64,000 nt of DNA from Candidatus Colwellia aromaticivorans (GCF_003333305.1 NZ_QOLD01000019.1:62001-126000), one strand, 5' to 3'; counted from the stretch's first letter, positions 19,450 through 30,110 are shown. Numbers and translations are program-made. Notes: a model not told the origin generated them from the letters alone.

Positions 19450-19522
19450 TGGTCATTCTCTTTTTTTGCTTAATTTTATTCGTAACTTATTTTTCAGTCG
19501 TTACTCGAAACTTATAACTTTG

Positions 19523-20071
19523 TTATTGCATTACAAAACCAGTAAATAAAACTTTTTCAATCGTTTTATCACCTTCGACATCTGCCATAATTTTTTGAAC
19601 TTCTGTTAATGATTGTTGCTTTAATGCCTCTTTGCCCGCACTAGTAGCTAAATCATCAGCATTGGCTTGTGAAAAAACCCCTAATAAAGTGCTTTCAATC
19701 AATGGCACATGCATTTTAGCATTTTCTTCATTTTCACCACCGCGCACTAGTAATTGCACGCGAATTTCAACAAAACGATCACGAGCGTTGCCAGGCACAT
19801 TAAAACGGAATGGCCTAGGCATTGGCACATAAAGCGCAGTGCCGACTTGAGCGCCACCCTGCTGTTCCTTATTATCTGAGCCAGAAGAGTCACTATCTAA
19901 TGCTGAATCAAGTTGTTCTGGGGTAGCACTATCCTCGCCCATAAAAAAGAAATAACCGCCACCGCCTGCGCTAAGTAAAACAACAACAGCGACAATGATA
20001 ATAATCATTTTTTTCTTTTTGCCAGATCCATCTAACTCTAAGTCAGCTTCTTTACCTTTTTCATCGGCCAT
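19523..20071 (-). CDS. fliL: FliL, flagellar basal body-associated protein
   Basis: A 182-residue protein with a short charged cytoplasmic N-terminus, one membrane helix at about 22-45 (IIIIVAVVVLLSAGGG), a Ser/Asp/Gln-rich linker and a periplasmic FliL domain. It associates with stator units around the motor. It lies between fliK and fliM. Confidence 0.93.
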   Translation of the reverse strand: MADEKGKEADLELDGSGKKKKMIIIIVAVVVLLSAGGGGYFFFMGEDSATPEQLDSALDSDSSGSDNKEQQGGAQVGTALYVPMPRPFRFNVPGNARDRFVEIRVQLLVRGGENEENAKMHVPLIESTLLGVFSQANADDLATSAGKEALKQQSLTEVQKIMADVEGDKTIEKVLFTGFVMQ

Positions 20072-20206
20072 AAGTTACCCTTTATAATTCGCTTTAATCT
20101 AGATTGCCAAATGTTATGATAGATAATATCCTTGAATAGCATTCTAGCCAATGTGTTTCATCAACTTATATAGCATTTAACTTAATTTCTCTGACTTTAT
20201 GTCCAC

Positions 20207-22195
20207 TTAGGCATAATAATCAACGCGAGTTGTTGAAGAATCAATCATTTTTGCTGATAAGGTATGCGCTACAACATCATTTACCTCAGCCATATTATCT
20301 AGTTTACCTTCCATTTGACTATTGTGTTTGGCTGTTGAGTTCTCTTCATTGGCTGACTGTTGTGATTGTTGTTCCACATTCGCATCACCCACATCAACCC
20401 CTAGCTCTGCTAGCAATTCTCTTAATTTATGCATATTTTGTTCTAATGCATCTTTTGTTTGTTGACTTTGCACAAGAAAATTAACCACTGCCTGTTCACC
20501 TTGCAAATTAACCCTAACTTGCATATTACCTAATTCAGGTGGATCAAGAGTAATGTCAAACTGCTGCAGTTTTTGTGAAATCATTAACATCACTTTATCT
20601 TTAACTGCTTCAGTAAAATCTTTACGAAACAATGAAATAGTTTCTTGATGAAGTTGTGTGTTAGTTTTTTGACTTTGCGTAACTTCTGTAGCCACACTCG
20701 CATTTAACATTTCCGCCGACTGTTGCTCTATTGTATGTTGTGGAATTTGAGTTACTTTACCGCTAACATCAATAAAATGGCCATTGGCAGAGGGCTCTCT
20801 TTTAGTATTCGTAATAACTTTGTCTTCAACAAGTACTTCATCATCATCTTTTTGAACGACTGGCTTTTGTTCTGCAAACGATGCTGATAATTGCGATTTG
20901 TCGTCTTGCTTAGCTTGCATTTTGTTCGCATCATCATGATTTGAGGCAAGTGGATTAGCAGACGTAACTGTTTTTTTAATATCTGCTACTTCATTAGTCT
21001 TCGTTGTTTCTCTGTTTTGTGTTAATTCACTTTTTATCAATTGAGGGTCAGGTAAGCTTGATATTTTCTCATGTTGACTTTCTTTTGACAGATTGACTTG
21101 ATTTTCTATCGCATTAACTGTCTTTTTAAGTGATTTAACTGAATCTGCTTGCACTTGATTTTTATTATTAACCTGGGTTGCTGTATTAGTATTTATATCT
21201 TCAATTTCAGATGTTTGCACATCATTTAGTCCTTCTATCTTAGCGCTTTTATTTGCTTCTTTTTGTAACGCTTCTTGACTTATTTTGTCATTACTCACTT
21301 GAGCGTGATCTACCTTTAATTGCTTCGCTATTCTTTGCTCTGCTGTATTAGGTTTATCAGTGCCAATATTGGTTAGCTTAACTTCAGTCATTGATTCTAT
21401 GTTTTGTTCAGACAATAAAGTTTTATTTTCTGCTGATTTCACTATAGCTGCTGATACTTCAGCTTGTGTATTGCCCTTATTTTTACCCTCAATAGACTCA
21501 ATCGGCAATTTAACGATAGTGCTCTTGTTACCTGTGGCTTTAGCTGCGTTACTCAGAAGTAATTCTTCTTCAAATATCCCTTGTTCAGTCAGTGTGGGGC
21601 TCAACGCTACAGCTGTTTGATCATTGCCTAATGCTTTAACAACCGTCGATAAATCTGCGGCCGAATGGCTAGTATTTAATAAAAGCTGTGCTTCATAGTG
21701 AGCTTTTTGCTCTACTGATTTTTGTTCTTCTGGTAGCTGAACCGGTGAAGTAGTCGAGGAAGAGGTCTCAACTGACTGATTAATTAAAGTATTATCAGCT
21801 TTGGTTAAAAATGACATTAACTGTTCTGATTCAAGTAAACCCTTTTGGTCTATTTCAGTTGATTTTATTTGACCTTCATTGCCGGAAGCGGCAACCTTTT
21901 GCACAACAGTTTCTGAATCTGTTTCATCATTTGTGTCACTACTTTCAACCACATTTTCTGATTTTTTCGTAGCAAGCTCAGTCACTGTTGATGATGCAAT
22001 ACTTTTAGCGGTGTTAGCCGGTGATTTACCACTGTCAACTTTACTACTGCTATCAGCTTCCTTATTTTTAATCAGGTGTAGGTCAATATACTGTGAAAAA
22101 TCATCCTTTGATCCCGCCGAGTTAAAAGATGCCGATTCATCTTTTAACTCGATATTTTGCGAAACATTAACAGGTAAAACATTGAGCTGTGGCAT
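20207..22195 (-). CDS. fliK: FliK, hook-length control protein
   Basis: A long, low-complexity protein rich in Ser, Thr, Gln, Glu and Lys, which serves as the ruler, with a conserved C-terminal domain (about 560-630) containing LDPPELGNMQVRV and LRELLAELGVDV. ATG at 22195 (MPQLNVLPV, 662 residues) is preferred to 22234, whose extension would form a hydrophobic leader unsuited to a type III substrate and has no ribosome site. It follows fliJ. Confidence 0.9.
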   Translation of the reverse strand: MPQLNVLPVNVSQNIELKDESASFNSAGSKDDFSQYIDLHLIKNKEADSSSKVDSGKSPANTAKSIASSTVTELATKKSENVVESSDTNDETDSETVVQKVAASGNEGQIKSTEIDQKGLLESEQLMSFLTKADNTLINQSVETSSSTTSPVQLPEEQKSVEQKAHYEAQLLLNTSHSAADLSTVVKALGNDQTAVALSPTLTEQGIFEEELLLSNAAKATGNKSTIVKLPIESIEGKNKGNTQAEVSAAIVKSAENKTLLSEQNIESMTEVKLTNIGTDKPNTAEQRIAKQLKVDHAQVSNDKISQEALQKEANKSAKIEGLNDVQTSEIEDINTNTATQVNNKNQVQADSVKSLKKTVNAIENQVNLSKESQHEKISSLPDPQLIKSELTQNRETTKTNEVADIKKTVTSANPLASNHDDANKMQAKQDDKSQLSASFAEQKPVVQKDDDEVLVEDKVITNTKREPSANGHFIDVSGKVTQIPQHTIEQQSAEMLNASVATEVTQSQKTNTQLHQETISLFRKDFTEAVKDKVMLMISQKLQQFDITLDPPELGNMQVRVNLQGEQAVVNFLVQSQQTKDALEQNMHKLRELLAELGVDVGDANVEQQSQQSANEENSTAKHNSQMEGKLDNMAEVNDVVAHTLSAKMIDSSTTRVDYYA

Positions 22196-22278
22196 AATAA
22201 TCCCAATCATTATAATCAGTAAAAACTTATACATTCATTGAGCTAGAATGGCTTTTACTCTCTTCTACTTATTAAGTA

Positions 22279-22295
22279 AGCAATAATCATTCCGT
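22279..22295 (-). promoter_or_regulatory. Weak candidate sigma-54 promoter before fliK
   Basis: The minus strand reads ACGGAATGATTATTGCT: GG-N10-GC with a good TTGCT -12 but a poor -24. It lies in the fliJ-fliK gap inside a likely operon, so it may be chance. Confidence 0.3.
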
Positions 22296-22304
22296 TACGG
22301 ATAG

Positions 22305-22760
22305 TTAATAACTCGATTTACGTCGTAAAAATTGTTGTGTTGCTATTTCATCAAACATGGCTTGCTCTTTTTTATTTTCAACCTTAGCTAAAGCAAGGCT
22401 ACGTTTCTGAACAAGCATTTCTACGGCTTGTACTTTTTGTCTTTGTTTTAACCATAAGTTTTTACTTTGCTCAGTTAAAGCTTTAGCTTGTTGCATAGCA
22501 ACTTTTACTTGCTCAGAAGCGTAATCAAGTTTACTAATAAATGCGTGATAATGATTATAAGTAGCACTATCTAAACCAATACTTGAACGTTGACTTAATC
22601 GTTTCATATATTCTAAGCGATAATCAGCAACGCTTTGAAGCCGAATTAAGTTTTGCTGATAATCATTTTCAGCAGAACGTAACGTATTCGCAGCGATTTC
22701 TTCTTTAGAGTGCTCAAATTTTAATAACGTTTCGAGTTGCTTATTTTTATTCGCAGCCAT
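22305..22760 (-). CDS. fliJ: FliJ, flagellar export chaperone/stalk protein
   Basis: A 151-residue, highly helical, coiled-coil protein rich in Lys, Gln and Ala, of FliJ size and position. It joins the FliI ring to the export gate and recycles chaperones. It follows fliI by 100 bp and precedes fliK. Confidence 0.9.
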   Translation of the reverse strand: MAANKNKQLETLLKFEHSKEEIAANTLRSAENDYQQNLIRLQSVADYRLEYMKRLSQRSSIGLDSATYNHYHAFISKLDYASEQVKVAMQQAKALTEQSKNLWLKQRQKVQAVEMLVQKRSLALAKVENKKEQAMFDEIATQQFLRRKSSY

Positions 22761-22860
22761 AATGAAGCTTCCTAAGTGCTATGTGCTTATTTATCTGAAA
22801 ACTCTATCTCAAAGTATCTATTTTATATCAGTGCGTAAACTCTACTTACGCGGGTAAGCT

Positions 22861-24219
22861 TTAGTTTGCGTTCGTTTGACTATTAGCCGTGGCTGCCGCA
22901 ATAATTTCTTGTAATTGCTGTAAGCTCAATTCATACGGTATTACTTCTTGCATTTGCTGTTGTAAAAAAAAGTTAATAACGGGTAAAACATTAATGGCTT
23001 GATCTATTCTTGGATCATTCCCTTTGGTATAAGCACCAATCGCGATAAGATCTTTATTTTGTTGATAAACGGCATAAATTTGTTTTAGTTGCCGTGCAAG
23101 ATCTTGGTGTTCTTTACTTGTTACCATGGGCATTACCCGAGAGATTGAGCCTTCAATATCTACCGCAGGATAATGACCTGCATCGGCTAATTCTCGAGAT
23201 AATACGATATGACCATCTAAAATGGCACGAGCAGCATCGGCAATAGGATCTTGTAGATCATCACCTTCTGTTAATACCGTATAAAACGCGGTAATTGAAC
23301 CTTGTCCTTCACTACCATTACCCGCACGCTCAACTAATTGCGGTAATTTAGAAAATACTGAAGGTGGATAACCTTTAGTTGCGGGTGGCTCACCAACAGC
23401 AAGTGCTATTTCCCGTTGAGCTTGTGCATAACGTGTTAATGAGTCTAGTAATAGCAGTACATTAAAACCTTTATCACGAAAGTATTCACTAATTTGTACG
23501 GCAGATTCACAACCTTTTAGGCGCATTAACGGTGAGTTATCCGCGGGTGCAGCAACGACGACTGATCGAGCGCGCCCCTCTTCACCTAAAATTTCTTCAA
23601 TAAATTCTTTTACTTCTCGACCACGCTCTCCCACAAGACCAACCACAATCACATCAGCCGTTGTACCGCGGGTCATCATCCCCATCAATACACTTTTACC
23701 CACACCTGAGCCGGCAAACAAGCCCATTCGTTGACCTTTGCCAACCGTAATAAAACTGTTAATAGCACGTACGCCAACATCAAGTGGTTCTGTAATTGCG
23801 CGTCGAGATAAAGGATTTATAGGGCTACTATCTGCTTGATATTCTTCATCAGGCTTAATTGGGCCTTTTCCGTCGAGGGGTTTTCCAATGCCGTTAATCA
23901 CTCGCCCCAATAAATTCATCGACAAAGGTAAATGTAACTTGGTTGACACAGGTAATACGCGAGCGCCTGGTAGTACGCCACGTAAGCTTTCTTCAGGCAT
24001 TAGATAGGTTATCTCTTGAGCAAAGCCTACAACTTCGGCTAATAAATCACCCTGCGCGGTTTCAACCAAACATTGACTACCAATGTGTGCTTTTACCCCT
24101 ACTGCCTCTAATGTTAAGCCAACAACACGCACTAAACGTCCGGCAACGGGCTCTTTAAAAGGGTGGATGAAATTTTGACAGTCTTTCAATCGTTCGCTGA
24201 TGCGCAGGCTATCTACCAT
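22861..24219 (-). CDS. fliI: FliI, flagellum-specific export ATPase
   Basis: A 452-residue ATPase related to the F1 beta subunit, with Walker [12 protein letters not shown] near residues 165-175, Walker [10 protein letters not shown] near 253-261, and the FliI/YscN segment [10 protein letters not shown]. It powers and orders substrate unloading at the export gate with FliH and FliJ. Confidence 0.97.
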   Translation of the reverse strand: MVDSLRISERLKDCQNFIHPFKEPVAGRLVRVVGLTLEAVGVKAHIGSQCLVETAQGDLLAEVVGFAQEITYLMPEESLRGVLPGARVLPVSTKLHLPLSMNLLGRVINGIGKPLDGKGPIKPDEEYQADSSPINPLSRRAITEPLDVGVRAINSFITVGKGQRMGLFAGSGVGKSVLMGMMTRGTTADVIVVGLVGERGREVKEFIEEILGEEGRARSVVVAAPADNSPLMRLKGCESAVQISEYFRDKGFNVLLLLDSLTRYAQAQREIALAVGEPPATKGYPPSVFSKLPQLVERAGNGSEGQGSITAFYTVLTEGDDLQDPIADAARAILDGHIVLSRELADAGHYPAVDIEGSISRVMPMVTSKEHQDLARQLKQIYAVYQQNKDLIAIGAYTKGNDPRIDQAINVLPVINFFLQQQMQEVIPYELSLQQLQEIIAAATANSQTNAN

Positions 24220-24273
24220 GTTGACCTTATTTTATCTAATTCTAAGCAATTTATTTGAAACTCAAAATAGATT

Positions 24274-25059
24274 CTATTGATGTAAAGCATCTTGCAAGAA
24301 AGATTCCAATACTTGCTTAAGACGTGATTTCATCTGTAAGTCAATATTTGAGGTACTATTCTCTATTTGACAGCTACCTGGTGTTAATTGTGGTGAAGGT
24401 AATAATCGCCAACCACTTTCTCTGATATGTTGTTCACCAAATTGCTGTTCAACGTGTTTAATATCGTCAGGATGCAAATGAATTTGTGTATTTGCTTCAT
24501 TACTTGGCAGGGCTTTAATGCCTGTGGCAATGGCCGCTATCAAAATATCTGGATTAGTTTTTGCTTCTTGTAGAACAACTGCTTCTGTTAGTTGAACTAC
24601 TAAGTTTAACAGTTGATCTTCAATGTTTTTTTCAACGTTCGCGAGAGGTTTATCAAGCTGTTCTATTAAGTTTTGCCATCTTTCACTTAAGCTATCAATC
24701 TCGTCTTTTCCTTGTGCTAAACCTTTTTCTTTACCTTCTTCTAGGCCTTGAGTTGTCCCTTCAGTTAGTCCTTGAGCCTTGCCCTCTTCATAACCTTTAG
24801 TAAAACCTTCTTCTTTACCTTGGTTAAAACCTTCTTCATGAGCGGCTTGCCTGATGGATTCAATTTCTTCTGCAGTTAAAGGCTCTGGCTCTACAATATC
24901 TTCTTCTGGTGGTTCATACTGCCAGTTTGCTTTTTTACCGAAAGCATTAGTATGGCTAACTTGTTCTTCGGTTGCATCTGATTGCACATTAGGCAACGAC
25001 CATACATCTAAGTCATCTTGTTGAGCTGCTTTAATAATACGTGCTCGCGTTTTACTCAT
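24274..25059 (-). CDS. fliH: FliH, negative regulator/anchor of the export ATPase
   Basis: A 261-residue protein with an acidic N-terminus, a run of about ten four-residue repeats ending in Gly (GKEEG, GYEEG, GLTEG, GLEEG pattern, about 75-118), and a C-terminal domain. The Gly-repeat helix is characteristic of FliH, which dimerises, binds FliI and docks it at FliN. It lies between fliG and fliI. Confidence 0.95.
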   Translation of the reverse strand: MSKTRARIIKAAQQDDLDVWSLPNVQSDATEEQVSHTNAFGKKANWQYEPPEEDIVEPEPLTAEEIESIRQAAHEEGFNQGKEEGFTKGYEEGKAQGLTEGTTQGLEEGKEKGLAQGKDEIDSLSERWQNLIEQLDKPLANVEKNIEDQLLNLVVQLTEAVVLQEAKTNPDILIAAIATGIKALPSNEANTQIHLHPDDIKHVEQQFGEQHIRESGWRLLPSPQLTPGSCQIENSTSNIDLQMKSRLKQVLESFLQDALHQ

Positions 25060-25107
25060 TTGTTAAAACCTTATTTTGCCAGATGATAATCCGACCTACA
25101 AAAACTA

Positions 25108-26163
25108 TTATAAGAACTCATCACCGCCACCGCCGCCGCCAAGCATAACTTCTCCAGCGTCAGACAATCGCTGGGCAACCGCAAGAATTTCTTTTTGTGC
25201 GGCTTCAACTTCACTAATACGTACAGGTCCCATGGCTTCAAGATCATCTGCCAACATTTCAGCAGCACGTTTAGACATATTACCGAGAATTTTCTCTTTC
25301 AGTGCTTCATCTGTACCTTTAATCGCTTTCATTAAGGCATCTTGTTGTACTTCACGCAATATAGCTTGTATGCCCCTGTCATCAACATCGACTAAGTTAT
25401 CAAATACAAACATTAAGTCTTGAATTTGTTGGCTCATTTCTTCATCACTTTCACGAATAGCATCCATTAATATGCCTTCAACGTTAGTGTCTAAGTAATT
25501 CATTATGTCAGCTGCAGCTTTTAAACCACCCATTTTCGCAGCTTGTGCGCCTGCTTGTCCGGCAAACTGTTTCTCCATAATCTCATTTAATTCTTGTAAT
25601 GCCGCAGGTTGCACTTCTTCTAAGTTAGCAATACGCATCATTAAATCTAAACGAACTTTTTCAGTAAATTGTCCCATAATTTCAGCTGATTGCTCAGCAT
25701 CTAGATACGATAATACAATGGTTTGAATTTGTGGATGTTCGTTACGAATGATATTTGCTACTTGTTTAGAATCCATCCACTTCAATGAATCTAAACCTTT
25801 AGCACCACCACCCATTACAATTTGATCAATCAAGTTACCTGCTTTATCTTCACCTAAAGCAGCGGTTAAGGCTTTACGTACAAACTCTTCACTTTGAAAT
25901 CCAATCGTAGAGTAGTTTTGAATTTCATGAATAAACTGTTTGTGCACTGCAGTGATTTTTTCTTGAGTGAAGTCTTCCATTCCAGCCATTATCATGCCGA
26001 CTTGTTGTACTTGCTTTGGCTCAAGGTGTTTTAAAATTTGCGCGGCATCTTCTTCTGATAAGCTCAGTAATAAAATGGACGCTTTTTCTGCACCATCTAA
26101 TTTTTCAACATCAAAGCCTGCTGGAGCTGCGGCTAATTCACCTGCTTCTGTTTCATCACTCAT
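25108..26163 (-). CDS. fliG: FliG, motor switch/torque protein
   Basis: A 351-residue rotor protein with three armadillo-like domains; the motif EHPQ is near residue 140. The C-terminal domain carries charged residues (VDDRGIQAILREV, LKEKILGNMSKRAAE) that meet the stator. The C-terminal tail GGGGGGDEF is Gly-rich. It overlaps fliF by eight bases, typical for a translationally coupled pair. Confidence 0.97.
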   Translation of the reverse strand: MSDETEAGELAAAPAGFDVEKLDGAEKASILLLSLSEEDAAQILKHLEPKQVQQVGMIMAGMEDFTQEKITAVHKQFIHEIQNYSTIGFQSEEFVRKALTAALGEDKAGNLIDQIVMGGGAKGLDSLKWMDSKQVANIIRNEHPQIQTIVLSYLDAEQSAEIMGQFTEKVRLDLMMRIANLEEVQPAALQELNEIMEKQFAGQAGAQAAKMGGLKAAADIMNYLDTNVEGILMDAIRESDEEMSQQIQDLMFVFDNLVDVDDRGIQAILREVQQDALMKAIKGTDEALKEKILGNMSKRAAEMLADDLEAMGPVRISEVEAAQKEILAVAQRLSDAGEVMLGGGGGGDEFL

Positions 26164-27904
26164 CTTCGTTCAACCAACTTTTAACTACTTGCGACGATAA
26201 TTCTGGTTCATTAGCCACAAGTGCTCGAACCGCTTTTAGTACATCTTCATCACGGTGAAGATCGGGTAATTGTAAACTGCCATCAGGTGCAAAACCGACA
26301 TTACCTGCATCAAAATCAGAGGTAAGCATGTCCATCGTTTCATCACCTAAGTCAATATGACTATCAAGAGATTTGTCTCCATAATCTTCTGGTGTTTGAT
26401 CTGGGTAAATTAAACGTTTCAGCATAGGACGAACAACAGCGACAATTAAGACGATGATAACAACCGCGCCCATTACTAACTTAAGTATTTTTATAAACCA
26501 AGGTTGTTCCCATATTGGAATTTCTTTTACAGCACCAAAGTCTGAACGAGTAAAAGGTATGGTAACCACTTCTAAAATATCACCACGTTGTAGATCAAAA
26601 CCTATACTACCTTGCAATAACCTGCGTATCGCAGCAATTTCGGTGACACTTCTAGGCTCTTTAGTAACGACAGTAGCTGTGCCTTCTTCAGCTTCACCAT
26701 CAATTGTAGGTGTTGGTGAAGGGCTATTTACATAATCAAGCGCTACCGAAACACTGACTCGGCGAACAACAGCGCCTTGCTGTTTAGTATGGCTAATCGC
26801 TTCGTCAAGCTCATAGTTTTTAGTTGATTCACTATGCTTTCTACTGGGCATTGCCCGTTTTTTCCCTGCTGTTGCATCTTCAGGAATATTTGATTTTATC
26901 GGCGGTTGGTTAGACAATGCGCCAGGAATGCCACCTAACACACCACCAATAGTATTGTCTTCAACTTTCATTTCACTGCGCAGCGCTGGCAAGTCAGAGT
27001 TATAACGGCGGGCGGTTTCTTCTGTATGGGTAAAGTCCATCATGACATCAACTTGCGCAGTGTAATTACCTAAACCAACCACCGGAATAAGAATAGTATC
27101 GATTTTATCCATATATTCTTGTTCACGTTTTTGTTCAAGATCGAATTCATTACGAGAGCGAGACGAAATAGAGTTTTGACTACCCGAGTTAAGTAGTCGT
27201 CCATTTTGATCGGTTACGGTGACACGGTTAGGACTTAAGCCCTGAACTGCTGAAGCGATAATATCAACCACTGCATCCACTTCTTCAGCAGATAATAAAC
27301 GACCACGTTGCAACGTTAATACTACGGTAGCAGAAGGATTTTTTTCACGGCGGGCAAAAATATTTTCTTTAGGGATAGCAAGTAAAACCTTAGCACGAGA
27401 AACACTTTGTAATTGCTCAACAGTTTTAGCAAGTTGTAATTCTCGACCATATTTTAGTCGTTCTCTTTCCATACGCTGGCTTACACCAAAACCCATGTCT
27501 TTCATTAGAATGTCATTGCCTTGAGTGGGTTCGTTCGATAAACCTTCACGGGCTAAAAGTAATTTGATGTTTTGATATTCGCTGGTTGGAACCGAAATAG
27601 TGTTATTTTCTTGACGATAGTCAACTTGATTGGCATCAAGTATATCAAGCGTTTTGATTAACTGTTCAGTGGGTAACTTTGATAAAAAGCGATAATCAGG
27701 TTCATTCGAGAGTATTATAACGAAAACAGCGATGGCTAAACAAATTGATAAAGCAACCACTAAGGTGAGTTGGCGTAATATATCAACATTACCTAACTTT
27801 GCTGCAAAACCTGATTTCTGCTCTTCTATAGCGCCATTATCGCCAGAATCACTGGCAATCATTTCACCGCTATCAGTTGCTACCATTGAATTTGTGTCAG
27901 CCAC
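26156..27904 (-). CDS. fliF: FliF, MS-ring protein
   Basis: A 582-residue protein with membrane helices at about 48-68 and 460-480, flanking the periplasmic ring-building domains (YscJ/FliF family, DYRQENNTISVP and RVLLAIPKEN-like segments). The C-terminal end binds FliG. It is the structural base of the motor. It is separated from fliE by a 284-bp gap that contains a complex palindromic element. Confidence 0.97.
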   Translation of the reverse strand: MADTNSMVATDSGEMIASDSGDNGAIEEQKSGFAAKLGNVDILRQLTLVVALSICLAIAVFVIILSNEPDYRFLSKLPTEQLIKTLDILDANQVDYRQENNTISVPTSEYQNIKLLLAREGLSNEPTQGNDILMKDMGFGVSQRMERERLKYGRELQLAKTVEQLQSVSRAKVLLAIPKENIFARREKNPSATVVLTLQRGRLLSAEEVDAVVDIIASAVQGLSPNRVTVTDQNGRLLNSGSQNSISSRSRNEFDLEQKREQEYMDKIDTILIPVVGLGNYTAQVDVMMDFTHTEETARRYNSDLPALRSEMKVEDNTIGGVLGGIPGALSNQPPIKSNIPEDATAGKKRAMPSRKHSESTKNYELDEAISHTKQQGAVVRRVSVSVALDYVNSPSPTPTIDGEAEEGTATVVTKEPRSVTEIAAIRRLLQGSIGFDLQRGDILEVVTIPFTRSDFGAVKEIPIWEQPWFIKILKLVMGAVVIIVLIVAVVRPMLKRLIYPDQTPEDYGDKSLDSHIDLGDETMDMLTSDFDAGNVGFAPDGSLQLPDLHRDEDVLKAVRALVANEPELSSQVVKSWLNEDE

Positions 27905-27979
27905 TTAACCTCTCCGCTTACTACTTTTTTATTTTTATGCCTATGTAGATCAATCAGGAACAATTCAAAATTGTTCGAA

Positions 27980-28110
27980 AACGTCATTCCAGTGGTGTTT
28001 TAGGCTGACGTGGCATGGATGCCACTTATTAGACTATGCATGGAGCACATAGTCCTGAATCCAAACTAAAATACAATGGATCTTCGACAAAAGACTTCGA
28101 AGATGACGTT
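27980..28110. repeat. 131-bp multi-hairpin element between fliE and fliF
   Basis: The outer ends are exact inverted repeats (AACGTCAT at 27980, ATGACGTT at 28103). Next come imperfect arms (TCCAGTGGTGTTTTAG at 27988 against CTAAAATACAATGGA at 28066). Inside are a double hairpin (28009-28057) and a third hairpin TCTTCGA...TCGAAGA (28081-28103). It is non-coding. It looks like a palindromic mobile or BIME-like repeat. Confidence 0.7.
28009..28057. repeat. Double-hairpin unit inside the fliE-fliF element
   Basis: GTGGCA-TGGA-TGCCAC (28010-28025), linker TTATTA, then GACTATG-loop-CATAGTC (28032-28054). It matches the unit at 127-174 in loops and linker, while the stems differ by paired, compensating changes. 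Confidence 0.75.
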
Positions 28111-28188
28111 ATCAATGAGCTCCTGAGTAAAGTGCATAGGCACGTTTATTTTTTATTTTATTGACTCGCTACTTGTCACTCGTAGCTG

Positions 28189-28551
28189 TTATACGGGCAT
28201 GCTCATGATTTCTTTATACGCTTCTACAAACTTATTACGAACTTGTATTGTGGCATCTAATGCAATGCCAGACTTGCTTGAAGCAATCATGACTTCCGCC
28301 AAAGTAACGTCACGGTCACCCATTTCAAACGCCGTTTTTTTAGCACCCGTATCTTGTGCTAACTCATTAACTGTTTTTAACGCATCTGTCAGTAAATTAC
28401 CAAAGTCATTACTTGAATTATTCACTTGTCCTATAGGATTTGCACCTGACATACCCGGTATATCACCACCAACAGCCGGTAACTTATTTCCCGCAGCTTG
28501 TAGTGACATGCTTTGCATTTGTGCAAATAAAGAATTAGTTTTGATATCCAT
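28189..28551 (-). CDS. fliE: FliE, MS ring-rod junction protein
   Basis: A small export substrate that joins the MS ring to the rod. The C-terminal segment VTLAEVMIASSKSGIALDA and the final VEAYKEIMSMPV are typical. ATG at 28551 (MDIKTNSLFAQM, 120 residues) is chosen over an upstream start at 28590, since FliE has no long leader. A strong sigma-54 site lies at 28617-28633. Confidence 0.95.
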   Translation of the reverse strand: MDIKTNSLFAQMQSMSLQAAGNKLPAVGGDIPGMSGANPIGQVNNSSNDFGNLLTDALKTVNELAQDTGAKKTAFEMGDRDVTLAEVMIASSKSGIALDATIQVRNKFVEAYKEIMSMPV

Positions 28552-28616
28552 GATGAGCTCACTTGTGTCAATTTTTTGCTGAAAAAGCAATAATAGCTAT
28601 CTATAACAAGTGATAG

Positions 28617-28633
28617 TGCAAGCATGGTGCCAA
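28617..28633 (-). promoter_or_regulatory. Sigma-54 promoter for the fliE operon
   Basis: The minus strand reads TTGGCACCATGCTTGCA, a near-perfect match to the sigma-54 consensus (TGGCAC at -24, TTGCA at -12, GG-N10-GC). It is 66 bp before the fliE start. fliEFGHIJ is FlrC/sigma-54-dependent in Vibrio. Confidence 0.88.
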
Positions 28634-28683
28634 CAGCAAAACAAGTAACGAGGAAGAAAGGTAGTGAGTAACGAAAAACCAGA

Positions 28684-28714
28684 AAAGCCAAAGGAGACTT
28701 AAATCAACTTTGGC
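28684..28714 (-). terminator. Rho-independent terminator after flrC
   Basis: Read on the minus strand, GCCAAAG (28714-28708) pairs with CTTTGGC (28693-28687) and is followed by TTTT. It separates flrBC transcription from the fliE promoter. Confidence 0.65.
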
Positions 28715-28769
28715 ATAAAATCATCAATTAACACTGGTTTAGCTCGCAACTATTAACTCGAAACTGGTT

Positions 28770-30110
28770 TTACGCGGGTATTTGAATACCACAGTCACGC
28801 ATTCGGGCAATTTTATAGCGTAAAGTACGCGGACTAATACCTAAGCGTTCAGCGACATCTTTTCTGCTGCCATGGCATGCCTGCAAGGTATCTAATATTA
28901 TTTGATGCTCTTGTAGTTTTAATTCACTGCCTAGCTTATCGTCTGTAACCACTGGTTGTTCAATTTCATTGACGCTGGCGGTATCAAAGTTTTCAATCAT
29001 CAAATCACTGGCATCAATAATTTGATTGCTGTGTAAAATAAGCGCTCGCTGAATAACATTATCAAGTTCACGTACATTACCTGGCCAACTATAAGCATTT
29101 AATTTACTACGAGCTGCAGGGCTAAAATCTGCTATTGGGTCGCCACTTTTTTGACAATAACAGGCAACTAAATGTTTAGCTAAAGGTAATATATCATCAA
29201 CCCTTTGTGCTAAAGGTAACCAAGTCAGTGGAAAAACATTTAAGCGATAGTATAAATCTTCTCTAAAGTCACCTTTACTGACTGCTTCTTTAAGATTACG
29301 GTTACTGGTCGCAATAACACGCACATCTAGATGAATTGTTTTTCTGCCGCCTAATCGCTCAACTTCTCGCTCTTGTAAAACCCGTAAAATTTTAGCTTGT
29401 AGGCTTAAATCCATTTCGGTTATTTCATCAAGTAATATTGTGCCACCTTGGGCTTGTTCAAATTTTCCGGGGCACGCTTGAATTGCGCCGGTAAACGCAC
29501 CTTTTTCATAACCAAATAAAGTTGCTTCTAACATATTTTCTGGAATAGCAGCACAGTTAATAGCGACAAATGGTTGTTTAGCGCGTGGAGAATTATTATG
29601 AACATATTGCGCCAATACTTCTTTACCTGAGCCGCTTGGTCCAAGCACCATCACTGACGCTTCTGTGGTGGCAACTTTTCGTGCTAAGTTCAGTAATTCA
29701 ATACTGTGCTTATCAGCAACAACAGGAGTGTTTTTATTCACTAGTAAAGGGGGAATATATTGACTAATCATATTCAACAATACTTCTGGAGCAAAAGGCT
29801 TTGCGATATAGTTACAAGCACCATCTTTCATCGCCTGAACGGCATCATCAATGGTTCCATAAGCGGTCATTAATAATACAGGTAAATTTGACTGCTGGTT
29901 TTTAATGCTTTTTAACAAAGATAAACCTGACATACCACCCATTTGAACATCACTTACCACCAAATCAACCGAATGGTTTTTTAATAATAATAAAGCAGTC
30001 TCTGCAGAGTCGGCTTCAATACATTGATAATTTGCTAACGTAATAGTATCAATTAATGCCTCGCGCAAACCGTCATCATCTTCAACAACTAGTATTTTAT
30101 GAATGTTCAT
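28770..30110 (-). CDS. flrC: FlrC (FleR), sigma-54-dependent response regulator
   Basis: A receiver domain (phosphosite in VVSDVQMGG), an AAA+ domain with Walker A GPSGSGKE and the sigma-54 contact motif GAFTGA, and a C-terminal Fis-type helix-turn-helix ([16 protein letters not shown]). FlrB phosphorylates it to switch on the middle flagellar genes. ATG at 30110 follows GGGGA and overlaps the flrB end by 14 bases; a TTG at 30125 is less likely. Confidence 0.95.
   Translation of the reverse strand: MNIHKILVVEDDDGLREALIDTITLANYQCIEADSAETALLLLKNHSVDLVVSDVQMGGMSGLSLLKSIKNQQSNLPVLLMTAYGTIDDAVQAMKDGACNYIAKPFAPEVLLNMISQYIPPLLVNKNTPVVADKHSIELLNLARKVATTEASVMVLGPSGSGKEVLAQYVHNNSPRAKQPFVAINCAAIPENMLEATLFGYEKGAFTGAIQACPGKFEQAQGGTILLDEITEMDLSLQAKILRVLQEREVERLGGRKTIHLDVRVIATSNRNLKEAVSKGDFREDLYYRLNVFPLTWLPLAQRVDDILPLAKHLVACYCQKSGDPIADFSPAARSKLNAYSWPGNVRELDNVIQRALILHSNQIIDASDLMIENFDTASVNEIEQPVVTDDKLGSELKLQEHQIILDTLQACHGSRKDVAERLGISPRTLRYKIARMRDCGIQIPA

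Noticed and set aside
20752-22241. Several ORFs on both strands within fliK
   Set aside because: FliK's biased, repetitive composition opens other frames by chance; none has a ribosome site or family features.
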